This document shows, piece after piece, positions 12,811 to 25,830 of a DNA stretch of 64,000 bases; within the stretch, counting starts at the first letter, position 1; each line of letters starts with the position of its first letter. The notes below the pieces were generated by a model. The model was not told the origin of the DNA. It was given only the letters and a program-made list of their open reading frames with translations, and made no database searches. Made by a program: the position numbers and the translations under genes. Origin of the DNA: Bombus terrestris (Eukaryota; Arthropoda; Insecta; Hymenoptera; Apidae). The stretch lies in assembly GCF_910591885.1 (NCBI RefSeq), contig NW_025963677.1, forward strand, positions 1 through 64,000, read 5' to 3'.

Positions 12811-15800
12811 TGTCCCACGTTGTCCCACGTTGTCCCACGTTGTCCCACGTTGTCCCACGTTGTCCCACGTTGTCCCACGTTGTCCCACGTTGTCCCACGT
12901 TGTCCCACGTTGTCCCACGTTGTCCCACGGTGTCCAACGATGTCCAACGGTGTCCAAAGGTGTCCCACGGTGTCCAACGGTGTCCCACGTTGTCCCACGT
13001 TGTCCCACGTTGTCCCACGTTGTCCCACGTTGTCCCACGTTGTCCAACGATGTCCAACGGTGTCCCACGTTGTCCCACGTTGTTCCATGGTTTCCCACGT
13101 TGTCCCACGTTGTCCCACGGTGTCCAACGATGTCCAACGGTGTCCCACGTTGTCCAACGGTGTCCCACGTTGTCCCACGTTGTCCCACGTTGTCCCACGT
13201 TGTCCCACGATGTCCCACGTTGTCCCACGTTGTCCCACGTTGTCCCACGTTGTCCCACGTTGTCCCACGGTGTCCAACGATGTCCAACGGTGTCCAACGG
13301 TGTCCAACGGTGTCCAACGATGTCCAACGATGTCCAACGATGTCCAACGGTGTCCAACGATGTCCAACGATGTCCAACGGTGTCCCACGATGTCCAACGA
13401 TATCCAACGATGTCCAACGGTGTCCAACGATGTCCAACGGTGTCCAACGATGTCCAACGATGTCCAACGGTGTCCCACGATGTCCAACGATGTCCAACGA
13501 TGTCCAACGGTGTCCAACGGTGTCCAACGGTGTCCCACGGTGTCCAACGGTGTCCCACGTTGTCCCACGTTGTCCCACGTTGTCCCACGTTGTCCCACGA
13601 TGTCCCACGTTGTCCAACGGTGTCCAACGGTGTCCAACGATGTCCAACGATGTCCAACGGTGTCCCACGATGTCCAACGATGTCCAACGATGTCCAACGG
13701 TGTCCCACGTTGTCCCACGTTGTCCCACGTTGTCCCACGTTGTCCCACGTTGTCCCACGGTGTCCAACGATGTCCAACGGTGTCCCACGTTGTCCAACGG
13801 TGTCCCACGTTGTCCCACGTTGTCCCACGTTGTCCCACGTTGTCCCACGTTGTCCCACGTTGTCCCACGTTGTCCCACGTTGTCCCACGTTGTCCCACGT
13901 TGTCCCACGTTGTCCCACGTTGTCCCACGGTGTCCAACGATGTCCAACGGTGTCCAAAGGTGTCCCACGGTGTCCAACGGTGTCCCACGTTGTCCCACGG
14001 TGTCCCACGTTGTCCCACGTTGTCCCACGTTGTCCCACGTTGTCCCACGTTGTCCCACGTTGTCCCACGTTGTCCCACGTTGTCCCACGGTGTCCAACGA
14101 TGTCCAACGGTGTCCAAAGGTGTCCCACGGTGTCCAACGGTGTCCCACGTTGTCCCACGTTGTCCCACGTTGTCCCACGTTGTCCCACGTTGTCCCACGT
14201 TGTCCAACGATGTCCAACGGTGTCCCACGTTGTCCCACGTTGTTCCATGGTTTCCCACGTTGTCCCACGTTGTCCCACGTTGTCCCACGGTGTCCAACGA
14301 TGTCCAACGGTGTCCCACGTTGTCCAACGGTGTCCCACGTTGTCCCACGTTGTCCCACGTTGTCCCACGTTGTCCCACGATGTCCCACGTTGTCCCACGT
14401 TGTCCCACGTTGTCCCACGTTGTCCCACGTTGTCCCACGTTGTCCCACGTTGTCCCACGTTGTCCCACGTTGTCCCACGTTGTCCCACGTTGTCCCACGA
14501 TGTCCCACGTTGTCCCACGTTGTCCCACGTTGTCCCACGTTGTCCCACGTTGTCCCACGTTGTCCCACGTTGTCCCACGTTGTCCCACGTTGTCCCACGT
14601 TGTCCCACGGTGTCCCACGTTGTCCAACGGTGTCCCACGTTGTCCCACGTTGTCCCACGTTGTCCCACGTTGTCCCACGATGTCCCACGTTGTCCCACGT
14701 TGTCCCACGTTGTCCCACGTTGTCCCACGTTGTCCCACGATGTCCCACGTTGTCCCACGATGTCCCACGTTGTCCCACGTTGTTCCATGGTTTCCCACGT
14801 TGTCCCACGTTGTCCCACGTTGTCCCACGTTGTCCCACGTTGTCCCACGTTGTCCCACGTTGTCCCACGATGTCCCACGTTGTCCCACGTTGTCCCACGT
14901 TGTCCCACGGTGTCCAACGATGTCCAACGGTGTCCCACGGTGTCCAACGGTGTCCCACGTTGTCCCACGTTGTCCCACGTTGTCCCACGTTGTCCCACGA
15001 TGTCCCACTTTGTCCCACGTTGTCCCACGTTGTCCCACGTTGTCCCACGTTGTCCCACGTTGTCCCACGTTGTCCCACGTTGTCCCACGTTGTCCCACGT
15101 TGTCCCACGGTGTCCAACGATGTCCAACGGTGTCCAACGGTGTCCCACGGTGTCCAACGGTGTCCCACGTTGTCCCACGTTGTCCCACGTTGTCCCACGT
15201 TGTCCGACGTTGTCCCACGTTGTCCCACGTTGTCCAACGATGTCCAACGGTGTCCCACGTTGTCCCACGTTGTTCCATGGTTTCCCACGTTGTCCCACGT
15301 TGTCCCACGTTGTCCCACGGTGTCCAACGATGTCCAACGGTGTCCAACGGTGTCCAACGGTGTCCAACGGTGTCCAACGGTGTCCCACGTTGTCCCACGT
15401 TGTCCCACGGTGTCCAACGATGTCCAACGGTGTCCCACGTTGTCCAACGTTGTCCCACGTTGTCCCACGTTGTCCCACGTTGTCCCACGTTGTCCCACGT
15501 TGTCCCACGTTGTCCCACGGTGTCCAACGGTGTCCAACGATGTCCCACGTTGTCCCACGTTGTCCCACGTTGTCCCACGATGTCCCACGTTGTCCCACGT
15601 TGTCCCACGTTGTCCCACGTTGTCCCACGTTGTCCCACGTTGTCCCACGTTGTCCCACGTTGTCCCACGTTGTCCCACGTTGTCCCACGTTGTCCCACGT
15701 TGTCCCACGTTGTCCCACGTTGTCCCACGGTGTCCAACGATGTCCAACGGTGTCCAGCGATGTCCAACGGTGTCCCACGTTGTCCCACGTTTTCCCACGT

Positions 15801-15850
15801 TGTCCCACGTTGTCCCACGTTGTCCCACGTTGTCCCACGTTGTCCCACGT
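12811..15850. repeat. Duplicated segment, right member of the 5.28-kb-spaced pair
   Basis: This is the partner of 7,531-10,590. The left boundary falls inside a run of consensus units, so it cannot be placed to better than about 100 bp. The right boundary is near 15.85 kb, where the D unit is one unit out of step with its partner and the next block lacks TGTCCAGCGA. Confidence 0.88.
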
Positions 15851-18800
15851 TGTCCCACGGTGTCCAACGATGTCCAACGGTGTCCAACGGTGTCCAACGG
15901 TGTCCAACGGTGTCCCACGTTGTCCCACGTTGTCCCACGTTGTCCCACGGTGTCCAACGATGTCCCACGGTGTCCCACGTTGTCCCACGTTGTCCCACGT
16001 TGTCCCACGTTGTCCCACGTTGTCCCACGATGTCCCACGTTGTCCCACGTTGTCCCACGTTGTCCCACGTTGTCCCACGTTGTCCCACGTTGTCCCACGT
16101 TGTCCCACGTTGTCCCACGTTGTCCCACGTTGTCCCACGTTGTCCCACGTTGTCCAACGATGTCCAACGGTGTCCCACGTTGTCCCACGTTGTTCCATGG
16201 TTTCCCACGTTGTCCCACGTTGTCCCACGTTGTCCCACGGTGTCCAACGATGTCCAACAGTGTCCAACGGTGTCCAACGGTGTCCAACGGTGTCCAACGG
16301 TGTCCCACGTTGTCCCACGTTGTCCCACGGTGTCCAACGATGTCCAACGGTGTCCCACGTTGTCCAACGTTGTCCCACGTTGTCCCACGTTGTCCCACGT
16401 TGTTCCATGGTTTCCCACGTTGTCCCACGTTGTCCCACGTTGTCCCACGGTGTCCAACGATGTCCAACGGTGTCCAACGGTGTCCAACGGTGTCCAACGG
16501 TGTCCCACGTTGTCCCACGTTGTCCCACGGTGTCCAACGATGTCCAACGGTGTCCAACGGTGTCCCACGGTGTCCAACGGTGTCCCACGTTGTCCCACGT
16601 TGTCCCACGTTGTCCCACGTTGTCCCACGTTGTCCCACGTTGTCCCACGTTGTCCCACGTTGTCCAACGATGTCCAACGGTGTCCCACGTTGTCCCACGT
16701 TGTTCCATGGTTTCCCACGTTGTCCCACGTTGTCCCACGTTGTCCCACGTTGTCCCACGGTGTCCAACGATGTCCAACGGTGTCCCACGGTGTCCAACGG
16801 TGTCCCACGTTGTCCCACGTTGTCCCACGTTGTCCCACGGTGTCCAACGATGTCCAACGGTGTCCCACGTTGTCCCACGTTGTCCCACGTTGTCCCACGT
16901 TGTCCCACGTTGTCCCACGTTGTTCCATGGTTTCCCACGTTGTCCCACGTTGTCCCACGTTGTCCCACGTTGTCCCACGGTGTCCAACGATGTCCAACGA
17001 TGTCCAACGGTGTCCCACGATGTCCCACGTTGTCCCACGTTGTCCCACGTTGTCCCACGTTGTCCCACGTTGTCCCACGTTGTCCCACGTTGTCCCACGT
17101 TGTCCCACGTTGTCCCACGTTGTCCCACGTTGTCCCACGTTGTCCCACGTTGTCCCACGTTGTCCCACGTTGTCCCACGGTGTCCAACGGTGTCCAACGA
17201 TGTCCCACGTTGTCCCACGTTGTCCCACGTTGTCCCACGTTGTCCCACGATGTCCCACGTTGTCCCACGTTGTCCCACGTTGTCCCACGTTGTCCCACGT
17301 TGTCCCACGTTGTCCCACGTTGTCCCACGTTGTCCCACGTTGTCCCACGTTGTCCCACGTTGTCCCACGTTGTCCCACGTTGTCCCACGTTGTCCCACGG
17401 TGTCCAACGATGTCCAACGGTGTCCAGCGATGTCCAACGGTGTCCCACGTTGTCCCACGTTGTCCCACGTTGTCCCACGTTGTCCCACGTTGTCCCACGT
17501 TGTCCCACGTTGTCCCACGTTGTCCCACGTTGTCCCACGTTGTCCCACGTTGTCCCACGTTTTCCCACGTTGTCCCACGTTGTCCCACGTTGTCCCACGT
17601 TGTCCCACGTTGTCCCACGTTGTCCCACGTTGTCCCACGTTGTCCCACGTTGTCCCACGTTGTCCCACGTTGTCCCACGTTGTCCCACGGTGTCCAACGA
17701 TGTCCAACGGTGTCCAACGGTGTCCAACGGTGTCCAACGGTGTCCCACGTTGTCCCACGTTGTCCCACGTTGTCCCACGTTGTCCCACGTTGTCCCACGT
17801 TGTCCCACGTTGTCCCACGATGTCCCACGTTGTCCCACGTTGTCCCACGTTGTCCCACGTTGTCCCACGTTGTCCCACGTTGTCCCACGTTGTCCCACGT
17901 TGTCCCACGTTGTCCCACGTTGTCCCACGTTGTCCCACGTTGTCCCACGGTGTCCAACGGTGTCCAACGATGTCCAACGTTGTCCCACGTTGTCCCACGT
18001 TGTCCCACGTTGTCCCACGATGTCCCACGTTGTCCCACGTTGTCCCACGTTGTCCCACGTTGTCCCACGTTGTCCCACGTTGTCCCACGTTGTCCCACGT
18101 TGTCCCACGTTGTCCCACGTTGTCCCACGTTGTCCCACGGTGTCCAACGATGTCCAACGGTGTCCAGCGATGTCCAACGGTGTCCCACGTTGTCCCACGT
18201 TTTCCCACGTTGTCCCACGTTGTCCCACGGTGTCCAACGATGTCCAACGATGTCCAACGGTGTCCCACGTTGTCCCACGTTGTTCCATGGTTTCCCACGT
18301 TGTCCCACGTTGTCCCACGTTGTCCCACGGTGTCCAACGATGTCCAACGGTGTCCAACGGTGTCCAACGGTGTCCAACGGTGTCCCACGTTGTCCCACGT
18401 TGTCCCACGTTGTCCCACGTTGTCCCACGATGTCCAACGGTGTCCAACGGTGTCCAACGGTGTCCAACGGTGTCCCACGTTGTCCCACGTTGTCCCACGT
18501 TGTCCCACGTTGTCCCACGTTGTCCCACGATGTCCCACGTTGTCCCACGTTGTCCCACGTTGTCCCACGGTGTCCAACGATGTCCAACGGTGTCCCACGT
18601 TGTCCAACGGTGTCCCACGTTGTCCCACGTTGTCCCACGTTGTCCCACGTTGTGCCACGATGTCCCACGTTGTCCCACGTTGTCCCACGTTGTCCCACGT
18701 TGTCCCACGTTGTCCCACGTTGTCCCACGTTGTCCCACGTTGTCCCACGTTATCCCACGTTGTCCCACGGTGTCCAACGATGTCCAACGGTGTCCAACGG

Positions 18801-20930
18801 TGTCCCACGGTGTCCAACGGTGTCCCACGTTGTCCCACGTTGTCCCACGTTGTCCCACGTTGTCCCACGTTGTCCCACGTTGTCCCACATTGTCCAACGA
18901 TGTCCAACGGTGTCCCACGTTGTCCCACGTTGTTCCATGGTTTCCCACGTTGTCCCACGTTGTCCCACGTTGTCCCACGGTGTCCAGCGATGTCCAACGG
19001 TGTCCAACGGTGTCCAACGGTGTCCAACGGTGTCCAACGGTGTCCCACGTTGTCCCACGTTGTCCCACGTTGTCCCACATTGTCCAACGATGTCCAACGG
19101 TGTCCCACGTTGTCCCACGTTGTCCCACGTTGTCCCACGTTGTCCCACGTTGTCCCACGTTGTCCCACGTTGTCCCACGGTGTCCAACGGTGTCCAACGA
19201 TGTCCCACGTTGTCCCACGTTGTCCCACGTTGTCCCACGTTGTCCCACGTTGTCCCACGTTGTCCCACGTTGTCCCACGTTGTCCCACGTTGTCCCACGA
19301 TGTCCCACGTTGTCCCACGTTGTCCCACGTTGTCCCACGTTGTCCCACGTTGTCCCACGTTGTCCCACGTTGTCCCACGTTGTCCCACGTTGTCCCACGT
19401 TGTCCCACGGTGTCCAACGGTGTCCCACGATGTCCCACGTTGTCCCACGTTGTCCCACGTTGTCCCACGTTGTCCCACGTTGTCCCACGTTGTCCCACGG
19501 TGTCCAACGGTGTCCAACGGTGTCCAACGGTGTCCCACGTTGTCCCACGTTGTCCCACGTTGTCCCACGTTGTCCCACGATGTCCCACGTTGTCCCACGT
19601 TGTCCCACGTTGTCCCACGTTGTCCCACGTTGTCCCACGTTGTCCCACGTTGTCCCACGGTGTCCAACGATGTCCAACGGTGTCCAACGGTGTCCCACGT
19701 TGTCCCACGTTGTCCCACGTTGTCCCACGTTGTCCCACGTTGTCCCACGTTGTCCCACGTTGTCCCACGTTGTCCAACGATGTCCAACGGTGTCCCACGT
19801 TGTCCCACGTTGTGCCACGTTGTCCCACGTTGTCCCACGTTGTCCCACGTTGTCCCACGTTGTCCCACGTTGTCCCACGTTGTCCCACGTTGTCCCACGT
19901 TGTCCCACGTTGTCCCACGTTGTCCCACGTTGTCCCACGTTGTCCCACGGTGTCCAACGATGTCCAACGATGTCCAACGGTGTCCCACGTTGTCCCACGT
20001 TGTCCCACGTTGTCCCACGGTGTCCAACGATGTCCAACGGTGTCCAACGGTGTCCAACGGTGTCCCACGTTGTCCCACGTTGTCCCACGTTGTTCCACGT
20101 TGTCCCACGATGTCCCACGTTGTCCCACGTTGTCCCACGTTGTCCCACGATGTCCCACGTTGTCCCACGTTGTCCCACGTTGTCCCACGTTGTCCCACGA
20201 TGTCCCACGTTGTCCCACGTTGTCCCACGTTGTCCCACGTTGTCCCACGGTGTCCAACGATGTCCAACGGTGTCCAACGGTGTCCCACGGTGTCCAACGG
20301 TGTCCCACGTTGTCCCACGTTGTCCCACGTTGTCCCACGTTGTCCCACGTTGTCCCACGATGTCCCACGTTGTCCCACGTTGTCCGACGTTGTCCCACGT
20401 TGTCCCACGTTGTCCCACGGTGTCCAACGATGTCCAACGATGTCCAACGGTGTCCCACGTTGTCCCACGTTGTTCCATGGTTTCCCACGTTGTCCCACGT
20501 TGTCCCACGTTGTCCCACGGTGTCCAACGATGTCCAACGGTGTCCAACGGTGTCCAACGGTGTCCAACGGTGTCCCACGTTGTCCCACGTTGTCCCACGT
20601 TGTCCCACGTTGTCCCACGTTGTCCCACGATGTCCCACGTTGTCCCACGTTGTCCCACGTTGTCCCACGATGTCCCACGTTGTCCCACGTTGTCCCACGT
20701 TGTCCCACGTTGTCCCACGATGTCCCACGTTGTCCCACGTTGTCCCACGTTGTCCCACGTTGTCCCACGGTGTCCAACGATGTCCAACGGTGTCCAACGG
20801 TGTCCCACGGTGTCCAACGGTGTCCCACGTTGTCCCACGTTGTCCCACGTTGTCCCACGTTGTCCCACGTTGTCCCACGATGTCCCACGTTGTCCCACGT
20901 TGTCCCACGTTGTCCCACGTTGTCCCACGG

Positions 20931-21390
20931 TGTCCAACGATGTCCAACGGTGTCCAACGGTGTCCAACGGTGTCCAACGATGTCCAACGATGTCCAACGA
21001 TGTCCAACGGTGTCCAACGATGTCCAACGATGTCCAACGGTGTCCCACGATGTCCAACGGTGTCCCACGATGTCCAACGATGTCCAACGATGTCCAACGG
21101 TGTCCAACGATGTCCAACGGTGTCCAACGATGTCCAACGATGTCCAACGGTGTCCCACGATGTCCAACGATGTCCAACGATGTCCAACGGTGTCCAACGG
21201 TGTCCAACGGTGTCCCACGGTGTCCAACGGTGTCCCACGTTGTCCCACGTTGTCCCACGTTGTCCCACGTTGTCCCACGATGTCCCACGTTGTCCAACGG
21301 TGTCCAACGGTGTCCAACGATGTCCAACGATGTCCAACGGTGTCCCACGATGTCCAACGATGTCCAACGATGTCCAACGGTGTCCCACGT
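20931..21390. repeat. B/C-rich block without TATCCAACGA
   Basis: The layout is similar to the block at 8.0 kb, but TATCCAACGA is absent and a TGTCCCACGA, B, TGTCCCACGA triplet occurs near 21,051. It is followed by a TGTCCAAAGG unit at 21661, as in the related blocks. Confidence 0.8.
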
Positions 21391-23154
21391 TGTCCCACGT
21401 TGTCCCACGTTGTCCCACGTTGTCCCACGTTGTCCCACGGTGTCCAACGATGTCCAACGGTGTCCCACGTTGTCCAACGGTGTCCCACGTTGTCCCACGT
21501 TGTCCCACGTTGTCCCACGTTGTCCCACGTTGTCCCACGTTGTCCCACGTTGTCCCACGTTGTCCCACGTTGTCCCACGTTGTCCCACGTTGTCCCACGT
21601 TGTCCCACGTTGTCCCACGTTGTCCCACGTTGTCCCACGGTGTCCAACGATGTCCAACGGTGTCCAAAGGTGTCCCACGGTGTCCAACGGTGTCCCACGT
21701 TGTCCCACGTTGTCCCACGTTGTCCCACGTTGTCCCACGTTGTCCCACGTTGTCCAACGATGTCCAACGGTGTCCCACGTTGTCCCACGTTGTTCCATGG
21801 TTTCCCACGTTGTCCCACGTTGTCCCACGTTGTCCCACGGTGTCCAACGATGTCCAACGGTGTCCCACGTTGTCCAACGGTGTCCCACGTTGTCCCACGT
21901 TGTCCCACGTTGTCCCACGTTGTCCCACGTTGTCCCACGTTGTCCCACGTTGTCCCACGTTGTCCCACGTTGTCCCACGTTGTCCCACGTTGTCCCACGA
22001 TGTCCAACGATGTCCAACGGTGTCCCACGTTGTCCCACGTTGTTCCATGGTTTCCCACGTTGTCCCACGTTGTCCCACGTTGTCCCACGGTGTCCAACGA
22101 TGTCCAACGGTGTCCAACGGTGTCCAACGGTGTCCAACGGTGTCCCACGTTGTCCCACGTTGTCCCACGTTGTCCCACGTTGTCCCACGTTGTCCCACGT
22201 TGTCCCACGTTGTCCCACGTTGTCCCACGTTGTCCCACGGTGTCCAACGATGTCCAACGGTGTCCAAAGGTGTCCCACGGTGTCCAACGGTGTCCAACGG
22301 TGTCCCACGTTGTCCCACGTTGTCCCACGTTGTCCCACGTTGTCCCACGTTGTCCCACGTTGTCCCACGTTGTCCCACGTTGTCCCACGTTGTCCCACGT
22401 TGTCCCACGTTGTCCCACGTTGTCCCACGTTGTCCCACGTTGTCCCACGTTGTCCCACGGTGTCCAACGATGTCCAACGGTGTCCAACGGTGTCCCACGG
22501 TGTCCAACGGTGTCCCACGTTGTCCCACGTTGTCCCACGTTGTCCCACGTTGTCCCACGTTGTCCCACGTTGTCCCACGTTGTCCCACGTTGTCCCACGT
22601 TGTCCAACGATGTCCAACGGTGTCCCACGTTGTCCCACGTTGTTCCATGGTTTCCCACGTTGTCCCACGTTGTCCCACGTTGTCCCACGGTGTCCAACGA
22701 TGTCCAACGGTGTCCAACGGTGTCCAACGGTGTCCCACGTTGTCCCACGTTGTCCCACGTTGTCCCACGGTGTCCAACGATGTCCAACGGTGTCCCACGT
22801 TGTCCCACGTTGTCCCACGTTGTCCCACGTTGTCCCACGTTGTCCCACGGTGTCCCACGGTGTCCAACGATGTCCAACGGTGTCCCACGTTGTCCCACGT
22901 TGTCCCACGTTGTCCCACGTTGTCCCACGTTGTCCCACGATGTCCCACGTTGTCCCACGATGTCCCACGTTGTCCCACGTTGTCCCACGTTGTCCCACGA
23001 TGTCCCACGTTGTCCCACGTTGTTCCATGGTTTCCCACGTTGTCCCACGTTGTCCCACGTTGTCCCACGTTGTCCCACGTTGTCCCACGGTGTCCCACGG
23101 TGTCCCACGTTGTCCCACGTTGTCCCACGTTGTCCCACGTTGTCCCACGTTGTC

Positions 23155-23162
23155 CCACGTGG
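23155..23162. other. CCACGTGG palindrome (G-box / E-box sequence)
   Basis: The unit GGTCCCACGT at 23161 follows a consensus unit, turning the usual CCACGTTG junction into the perfect palindrome CCACGTGG. CACGTG is the core of plant G-boxes and of E-boxes bound by bHLH and bHLH-ZIP factors. It is a sequence match only; nothing here shows binding or regulation. Confidence 0.5.
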
Positions 23163-24550
23163 TCCCACGTTGTCCCACGTTGTCCCACGGTGTCCAACGA
23201 TGTCCAACGGTGTCCCACGTTGTCCAACGGTGTCCCACGTTGTCCCACGTTGTCCCACGTTGTCCCACGTTGTCCCACGATGTCCCACGTTGTCCCACGT
23301 TGTCCCACGTTGTCCCACGTTGTCCCACGTTGTCCCACGTTGTCCCACGTTGTCCCACGTTGTCCCACGTTGTCCCACGTTGTCCCACGGTGTCCAACGA
23401 TGTCCAACGGTGTCCAACGGTGTCCCACGGTGTCCAACGGTGTCCCACGTTGTCCCACGTTGTCCCACGTTGTCCCACGTTGTCCCACGTTGTCCCACGT
23501 TGTCCCACGTTGTCCAACGATGTCCAACGGTGTCCCACGTTGTCCCACGTTGTCCCACGTTGTCCCACGTTGTCCCACGTTGTCCCACGATGTCCCACGT
23601 TGTCCAACGATGTCCCACGTTGTCCCACGTTGTCCCACGTTGTCCCACGTTGTCCCACGTTGTCCCACGTTGTCCCACGGTCTCCAACGATGTCCAACGG
23701 TGTCCAGCGATGTCCAACGGTGTCCAGCGATGTCCAACGGTGTCCAGCGATGTCCAACGGTGTCCCACGTTGTCCCACGTTTTCCCACGTTGTCCCACGT
23801 TGTCCCACGTTGTCCCACGTTGTCCCACGTTGTCCCACGTTGTCCCACGTTGTCCCACGTTGTCCCACGTTGTCCCACGTTGTCCCACGTTGTCCCACGG
23901 TCTCCAACGATGTCCAACGGTGTCCAGCGATGTCCAACGGTGTCCCACGTTGTCCCACGTTTTCCCACGTTGTCCCACGTTGTCCCACGGTGTCCAACGA
24001 TGTCCAACGATGTCCAACGGTGTCCCACGTTGTCCCACGTTGTTCCATGGTTTCCCACGTTGTCCCACGTTGTCCCACGTTGTCCCACGGTGTCCAACGA
24101 TGTCCAACGGTGTCCAACGGTGTCCAACGGTGTCCAACGGTGTCCCACGTTGTCCCACGTTGTCCCACGTTGTTCCATGGTTTCCCACGTTGTCCCACGT
24201 TGTCCCACGTTGTCCCACGGTGTCCAGCGATGTCCAACGGTGTCCAACGGTGTCCAACGGTGTCCAACGGTGTCCAACGGTGTCCCACGTTGTCCCACGT
24301 TGTTCCATGGTTTCCCACGTTGTCCCACGTTGTCCCACGTTGTCCCACGTTGTCCCACGTTGTCCCACGTTGTCCCACGTTGTCCCACGTTGTCCCACGG
24401 TGTCCAACGGTGTCCAACGATGTCCCACGTTGTCCCACGTTGTCCCACGTTGTCCCACGTTGTCCCACGATGTCCCACGTTGTCCCACGTTGTCCCACGT
24501 TGTCCCACGTTGTCCCACGTTGTCCCACGTTGTCCCACGTTGTCCCACGT

Positions 24551-25830
24551 TGTCCCACGTTGTCCCACGTTGTCCCACGGTCTCCAACGATGTCCAACGG
24601 TGTCCAGCGATGTCCAACGGTGTCCCACGTTGTCCCACGTTTTCCCACGTTGTCCCACGTTGTCCCACGGTGTCCAACGATGTCCAACGATGTCCAACGG
24701 TGTCCCACGTTGTCCCACGTTGTTCCATGGTTTCCCACGTTGTCCCACGTTGTCCCACGTTGTCCCACGGTGTCCAACGATGTCCAACGGTGTCCAACGG
24801 TGTCCAACGGTGTCCAACGGTGTCCCACGTTGTCCCACGTTGTCCCACGTTGTCCCACGTTGTCCCACGATGTCCAACGGTGTCCAACGGTGTCCAACGG
24901 TGTCCAACGGTGTCCCACGTTGTCCCACGTTGTCCCACGTTGTCCCACGTTGTCCCACGTTGTCCCACGATGTCCCACGTTGTCCCACGTTGTCCCACGT
25001 TGTCCCACGGTGTCCAACGATGTCCAACGGTGTCCCACGTTGTCCAACGGTGTCCCACGTTGTCCCACGTTGTCCCACGTTGTCCCACGTTGTCCCACGA
25101 TGTCCCACGTTGTCCCACGTTGTCCCACGTTGTCCCACGTTGTCCCACGTTGTCCCACGTTGTCCCACGTTGTCCCACGTTGTCCCACGTTGTCCCACGT
25201 TGTCCCACGGTGTCCAACGATGTCCAACGGTGTCCAACGGTGTCCCACGGTGTCCAACGGTGTCCCACGTTGTCCCACGTTGTCCCACGTTGTCCCACGT
25301 TGTCCCACGTTGTCCCACGTTGTCCCACATTGTCCAACGATGTCCAACGGTGTCCCACGTTGTCCCACGTTGTTCCATGGTTTCCCACGTTGTCCCACGT
25401 TGTCCCACGTTGTCCCACGGTGTCCAGCGATGTCCAACGGTGTCCAACGGTGTCCAACGGTGTCCAACGGTGTCCAACGGTGTCCCACGTTGTCCCACGT
25501 TGTCCCACGATGTCCCACGTTGTCCCACGTTGTCCCACGTTGTCCCACGTTGTCCCACGTTGTCCCACGTTGTCCCACGTTGTCCCACGTTGTCCCACGT
25601 TGTCCCACGATGTCCCACGTTGTCCCACGTTGTCCCACGTTGTCCCACGTTGTCCCACGTTGTCCCACGTTGTCCCACGTTGTCCCACGTTGTCCCACGG
25701 TGTCCAGCGATGTCCAACGGTGTCCAACGGTGTCCAACGGTGTCCAACGGTGTCCAACGGTGTCCCACGTTCTCCCACGTTGTCCCACGTTGTCCCACGG
25801 TGTCCAACGATGTCCAACGGTGTCCCACGT
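24551..25830. repeat. Tandem duplicate with about 3.6-kb spacing, left member
   Basis: The unit pattern from TCTCCAACGA at 24581 onward matches the pattern from TCTCCAACGA at 28241, at first at +3,660. The shift then falls to about +3,600 (TGTCCCACAT at 25321 and 28921) and +3,590 (ATTCCCACGT at 25831 and 29421) as individual units are gained or lost in consensus runs. The shared order includes TGTCCAGCGA, TTTCCCACGT and the TGTTCCATGG cassette. Confidence 0.78.

Larger units (their letters stand above)
1..16380. repeat. Large segmental duplication, copy 1 (left edge open)
   Basis: This block recurs at about 25,831-43,080. Rare variants pair at exactly +25,830: ATTCCCACGT at 1 and 25831, TGTCCTACGT at 2351 and 28181, TCTCCAACGA at 2411 and 28241, TGTTCCATGT at 6831 and 32661, TATCCAACGA at 8121 and 33951, TGTCCAACAG at 10071 and 35901, GGTCCCACGT at 10191 and 36021, TGTCCCCCGT at 11241 and 37071, TGTCCCGCGG at 11951 and 37781. 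From about 12.8 kb the shift becomes +26,700, for example TGTCCCACTT at 15001 and 41701 and TGTCCAACAG at 16251 and 42951. Pairing is lost at 16401, where TGTTCCATGG faces a consensus unit at 43101. Since base 1 itself is paired, the duplicated block begins at or before the window edge. Confidence 0.93.
16401..24550. repeat. Satellite segment without an assigned partner
   Basis: The same 10-bp units, B/C blocks and TGTTCCATGG cassettes continue in register. Private units include TGTGCCACGA at 18651, TATCCCACGT at 18751, TGTGCCACGT at 19811 and GGTCCCACGT at 23161. Segments of it resemble other places, for example the B/C-rich block at 20.93-21.39 kb, but I did not find a single long alignment. 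Nothing other than satellite is present. Confidence 0.8.

Noticed and set aside
16401..24550. A second long pairing of 16.4-24.5 kb with the region right of 43.1 kb, which would make the whole window two periods of about 26 kb
   Set aside because: Rare markers of this segment (TGTGCCACGA at 18651, TGTGCCACGT at 19811) have no partners at the expected positions, and unit patterns disagree from 16401/43101 onward.
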